DNA of 64,000 nt, taken from contig OU342632.1 of assembly GCA_910589415.1 (NCBI GenBank), forward strand, positions 11,783,507-11,847,506, written 5' to 3'. The notes beneath the pieces are model-generated. The model saw only the letters and a program-made list of their open reading frames with translations, did no database searches and was not told the DNA's origin. Of the stretch, positions 60,035-64,000 are shown piece by piece (within the stretch, counting starts at the first letter, position 1; the number at the start of each line of letters is the position of its first letter). Origin of the DNA: Malachius bipustulatus. Lineage: Eukaryota > Arthropoda > Insecta > Coleoptera > Melyridae. A program made the translations under genes and the position numbers.

Positions 60035-61040
60035 TAAATGGTGTCCTAAATTTTCTTTATCAAGGGATATCCGTGTTATTTTAAAACAGAAACAAATGAA
60101 ATTTGGGAATACAAAAAATACATCCCTAAGACTTTACGGCTGCATACAACTTTATTCCTTTCCACTCCTAAGGAATCATCTATTTGTTTTTTTTTCAAAT
60201 TACCCCCCTAATATTTTTTTTTGATCGGCTGAATTACTGACTTCGTTCTGAATACAATGATTTGCGATCTTTGAAAATCTAAGCATATAATAAACAATAA
60301 GCTATTTTAAAAAGCGAGCGTTGCAAAAGGAGTAAAAAATGTTTTGACAACAAACTTTGAGGTCATTTTAAAATGAAATTATTCTCTGGCAAAACTGTTA
60401 TTTCCATGGTTACACTTGACGACAATAAAGCGTAACTATGGCAACGAATAATAACAATACCCAAGTCAAAATGCCATCTTTCGGGTTGAAAAGGATAAAG
60501 ATCAATTTATATCTAACGGCATGCATGGACACGAGCCGTGGTTCAACGCGTATGTCCATTTTTATTGATAAATGGATTTTAAATCGTTTAAACGTTTTGT
60601 TATGTCAGTCCGTTCCCATCAGGTATAAACGCAGCCATTCAAACTCCATTTATTAATAAAAAATGCACGTCCACGTTGAACATTCGGCCGGCATCGGTGT
60701 CGTTAGATGTAAATTGGCCTTTATAGCGGTATTGACAGTAATTTGTCAAAACTAATCCAACTTAGTGCTTAGAATGCTTATTAAATTAAAAAAAAAAACA
60801 CATGCCATTGTATTCAGAACGAACTCAGTAATCTTGGTGAGCAAAATGAAAATTGGGGGTGTAATTGGAAAAAATCAAGTAGAGGGGGGGGTTACTTGGG
60901 GTTGAAAGGCGGAAATGTACATTGAGCGTGCAGCCGCAAAGCCTTGGGGATATATTTGCAATTTCCCAAATATCATTTGTTCCTGTTTTAAAATAACGCG
61001 GATATTCCTCGATGAAGAAAATTTGGGACACCCTGTATAT
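60035..61040. mobile_element. Foldback element whose loop holds a ~546-bp insert
   Basis: Left arm 60041-60259 starts GTGTCCTAAATTTTCTT; right arm 60806-61036 ends AGAAAATTTGGGACACCCTG. Mirrored words include TTCGTTCTGAATACAATG against CATTGTATTCAGAACGAA and CGTGTTATTTTAAAACAG against CTGTTTTAAAATAACGCG. The arms end sharply at 60259 and 60806, and the material between is unrelated to them. Confidence 0.8.
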
Positions 61041-61747
61041 ACTACATTGTCAAAAATTTTATGCGGGATATTGCTACGCAGTTTAAAGCTACATCTCCAC
61101 AGAACTCACCCAATATTGTATCCTTATTGTAAAGCATGGAGTCAATAAATTGCATAAACTGGTTAAAATTGATCAATCAGCATTTTATAGATTTCAATTA
61201 TGAGTATGAATTTCCTTACTGGCACCTAGGTCTTTCTTTTGGGCCTTTTGTACCTCTTTTCGAAGTGGCCATCACCCCTATTTCAACTAAGATCCTGCAA
61301 CCAACCTGTTTTCGATGTCCTGGACGCGTCCTGGTTTGGTTAGACCAATCCTGGGTCATGTTAGTTCAAATTTACCGCAGTTAGAAGAATGTTCTTCTTT
61401 ACATACTATTCAGCTAGGATTTTCTGTTTTACACGAATAGCGTGAAGACTGAAGAACCTGCATTAAAAGTGTAGACTGTAGAGTGTGGGTATTATAAAGT
61501 TAACCTCAGATTTCTTTGGCCCTTTCTATAGAACTTATATCGACTAGGTGGGATATACAACAATTTAGTCATTTTTCTCATGAAAAATAATTATAAATTT
61601 TTAATAAATGTAATTTAACGTCGATATTAGCTTTGAAGACGATCACAGAAATATACCCGTTGACTCAACGGCGTTCTGCGTTCTTTATAATAGCCACATT
61701 AACATTTTTTAAGGATGCTTCTCTTGATAGCGGATGCAGAAATGTTG
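61041..61747. other. No recognisable gene
   Basis: Unique sequence without supported features. Confidence 0.4.
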
Positions 61748-62591
61748 TATACAGTGTGTCAGAAATCAGTCGGCCAAGCTCTTGGCCAGATTATTTGACC
61801 AAAAGTAATGAGACTTTCCCCATGTCATTTTTCACATAGACGTCCCTCTTTCTAGATACAGCGGGTCTCAAAGCCAAATTTTCAAAGAGGTTTTTTATTA
61901 ATATCTCCGTTGCTTTTCAAGATATTTAGTAGAAATTTTTCACAAATTTCTTTCTCATAACGACACACTTTTTGATATATTTTGTTCATAGAAAATTTCA
62001 CAGAAAATTCACACAAAAGAGAAAAAAGAAACGCGGGCGGAGGAAACGGGGTTGCAGTTTGACTCCCCAACTCTTTTTTGCGTAGATACGCCTCTGGTTC
62101 GAAGGTATTGTTTTTTAGACCATCAAGCATTCATTTCTATTATTTTGTTACTCTTGTAAAATTTTCACATAGGGCTTAGTTAAAGAGACATTGCAACTTA
62201 TTTGATTATGAGTCATTGTTTTAGACTATATATTAAGCACATCAGTACTTGGCATTAAGAAAAATATTTTAAAATTATAAGTTTGAGTGAGTTACGAGGT
62301 ACACGTTTAACAATAATTCTTGCCAAAATTACAGTCGATTTAGAAATTTTTTTTTGGTTCTAAATCATCGAATTTATTAATGAAACACTTTAAAATAAGT
62401 TGCAATATCTCGTGAATCAAGCCATGTATAAAAATTTCATAACAGTGAAAAATAATAGAAATGCAATGCTTGATCTAAAAAGCAATACCTTCAACCCAGA
62501 GGCGTACGCAAGAAAAAGTTAGGGGTCAACGTGCTCTCTCAAAACATACGTTCCCTCCGCTTGACCTAAACTAATTTCTGATACCCTATAC
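61748..62591. mobile_element. Foldback element
   Basis: Left end TATACAGTGTGTCAGAAATC; right end, mirrored, CTAATTTCTGATACCCTATA. Inner mirrored words: AGATACGCCTCTGGTTCGAA against CAACCCAGAGGCGTACGCAA and ACATTGCAACTTATTT against AAATAAGTTGCAATATC. The left arm is longer than the right by a stretch near 61850-62030. Confidence 0.75.
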
Positions 62592-63544
62592 GTATAATAC
62601 CTATACATTTTAATTTGAGTTTTGAAAGGACTTACATGTTTTGAGATCCCATGGTTCCAAACTACTGTAATTCAAAGAGAACTGCTGAGCTGACAGATAA
62701 AAGAAACAACATAAAAAACACAACTTTGTACATAAATTGGCATTAAAAAAAAAACTCAAGCAATTTTGATAAAGTTTTGCAGCATTACATGTAGTTCATA
62801 GAACTTCTGCATATTTATCAATAATTAGGAACACACACAATAAAAATTGGAAGATGCATGAACATTTCTGTAAATTTCGGCAGAATGAGAGTGAATTATT
62901 TAATTTTAGGGTACTAATTGTCTACATAGTGTCACAATGGCCTGTCACAATAAATCTAACTATCTAGCTCATTGTCTTTATATTGTTTAAATAATTTACT
63001 AATTTTAATGAGTAATTTCTATGAGGTTTTTTATGGGATATTTTTATGGGAATTATTACAGTAGTCTGCAATTTTATAGCTTGTTGTAATAACAACGAAA
63101 TAAAATTAAATGTCTAAAATGTTACAATTTCCGTTCGCCCCTATATTGATAATAAATACGATATACAAAGGCTGTAAATGTTCGATAACATTCCGTATTC
63201 AACGTGTTCTTGTTCGAAACTACTTATTAGGTATCTTGAAACTTTCCAAGTTTAGCGGTTTATGATTGGTAAACTTAATTCAAAGCAGATATACATTAAA
63301 AAATAATGGAGCAGGAGGATCTTATGACTTACATATAGCAGGTTACTCTATTGATCACCTACTTAGGTTCAATACATCGGCTTAGTATAATACAGGAAAT
63401 GTATTATGGGGAGGCTTTCATTCTGAAAAAAAAGAGTTCAAGCCTAATGTCAAATTTTTATTGGTTATACCATTAAAATGTATCAGATCCGCTGGGATTA
63501 AAGGTGCTGCAGAAACTCGAGATACTTTTCGCCAGTTATAAGGA
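62592..63544. other. No recognisable gene
   Basis: AT-rich unique sequence, no supported features. Confidence 0.4.
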
Positions 63545-63672
63545 TCTATTAGAGCGTTCGCACACCAATGCGATTTTTCGTCCGACATGTCCGATGCGGT
63601 AATTCTGAAGTTATCCGAGCAATCCTAGGCAAGCTGAATTATGGGTGAAGTTATCCACACAACCAATCCAGC
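63545..63672 (+). repeat. Relative of the 39255-39605 inverted-repeat element
   Basis: ATGCGGTAATTCTGAAGTTA, then GGGTGAAGTTATCCACACAA and CCAATCCAGCC, match the left arm at 39280-39350 in order. Only one arm is visible here. The remaining 330 bp to the window end show nothing else. Confidence 0.5.
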
Positions 63673-64000
63673 CACATGCTGCACAGAAATCGTATCTCTT
63701 TGGAAGACTGATAGAAGGATGGTATTATACCCTTTGTTAACTGATCGAAGGGTTGTCTGGTTCATTGATATCGTGCAGTCAAGAAATGAGGTGATTGCCA
63801 AACTGACAGACTAAATTAAATCAAAAAATAATAAAATTCAGAAGCAGCCAAATTTATTTCAAAAGAAAGTAATGTATGAATAATCAAATGAACAATACAG
63901 TCTTTTGCTTTTGGTTTTCCTCTTTTATCAATTGCTTTTCCTTATTTGTCAAATTATTTTCTTATTTTTCTATCTATCAATGATTATAGTCATTGATTTA

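Noticed and set aside
1..64000. tRNA, rRNA or CRISPR features
   Set aside because: No cloverleaf with A/B boxes, no ribosomal text and no regularly spaced repeats were noticed by reading; a covariance search was not possible.

Overview
This is an AT-rich animal nuclear window, almost certainly from an insect. The evidence is the mix of Jockey/CR1-, R1- and RTE-like LINE debris, Penelope-like elements (PLEs), foldback elements ending in (TA)TACAGGGTG, and a recurrent TAGGTACCTA word. The order cannot be fixed from sequence alone; beetle or hemipteran are both plausible. No complete host gene is recognisable, and no rRNA, tRNA or CRISPR array was seen. It reads as an intergenic or intronic stretch filled by layered transposons.

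Layout. 1-9 kb: a transposase helix-turn-helix scrap fused to a TACAGGGTG end, two copies of a small terminal-inverted-repeat element (one nested in an old foldback element), an R1-type LINE relic (minus) and a Jockey-like RT relic (plus). 9-12.5 kb: unique sequence. 12.6-16.7 kb: a nearly complete two-ORF LINE (minus) whose ORF2 is broken by a 17-bp tandem duplication just before the FADD box. 17.4-20.4 kb: a 286-bp hairpin, a PLE reverse-transcriptase relic, and a foldback element split by a MITE. 22.6-25 kb: a LINE C-terminal scrap and a foldback element. 25.0-29.9 kb: a foldback element interrupted near its right tip by an intact two-ORF LINE (331 and 958 aa) with an 8-bp target duplication. 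31-37 kb: another foldback element, a solo LTR, a small DNA-element fragment, and a pol-less LTR retrotransposon with a tRNA-Lys-type primer-binding site. 39-49 kb: foldback elements, one with three concentric layers and one flanking a LINE RNase-H/zinc-knuckle tail. 51.4-53.1 kb: two diverging PLE fragments, one carrying a small insert with a full hammerhead-ribozyme core. 53-62.6 kb: further foldback elements and an RTE-like scrap.

Only the LINE at 25.9-29.9 kb looks able to mobilise itself. The other elements are broken or non-autonomous, and their nesting gives a relative chronology. The many long palindromes would form long hairpin RNAs if transcribed, so the region is a plausible source of endogenous siRNAs. 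The least expected item is the hammerhead motif at 52051-52098 (minus).
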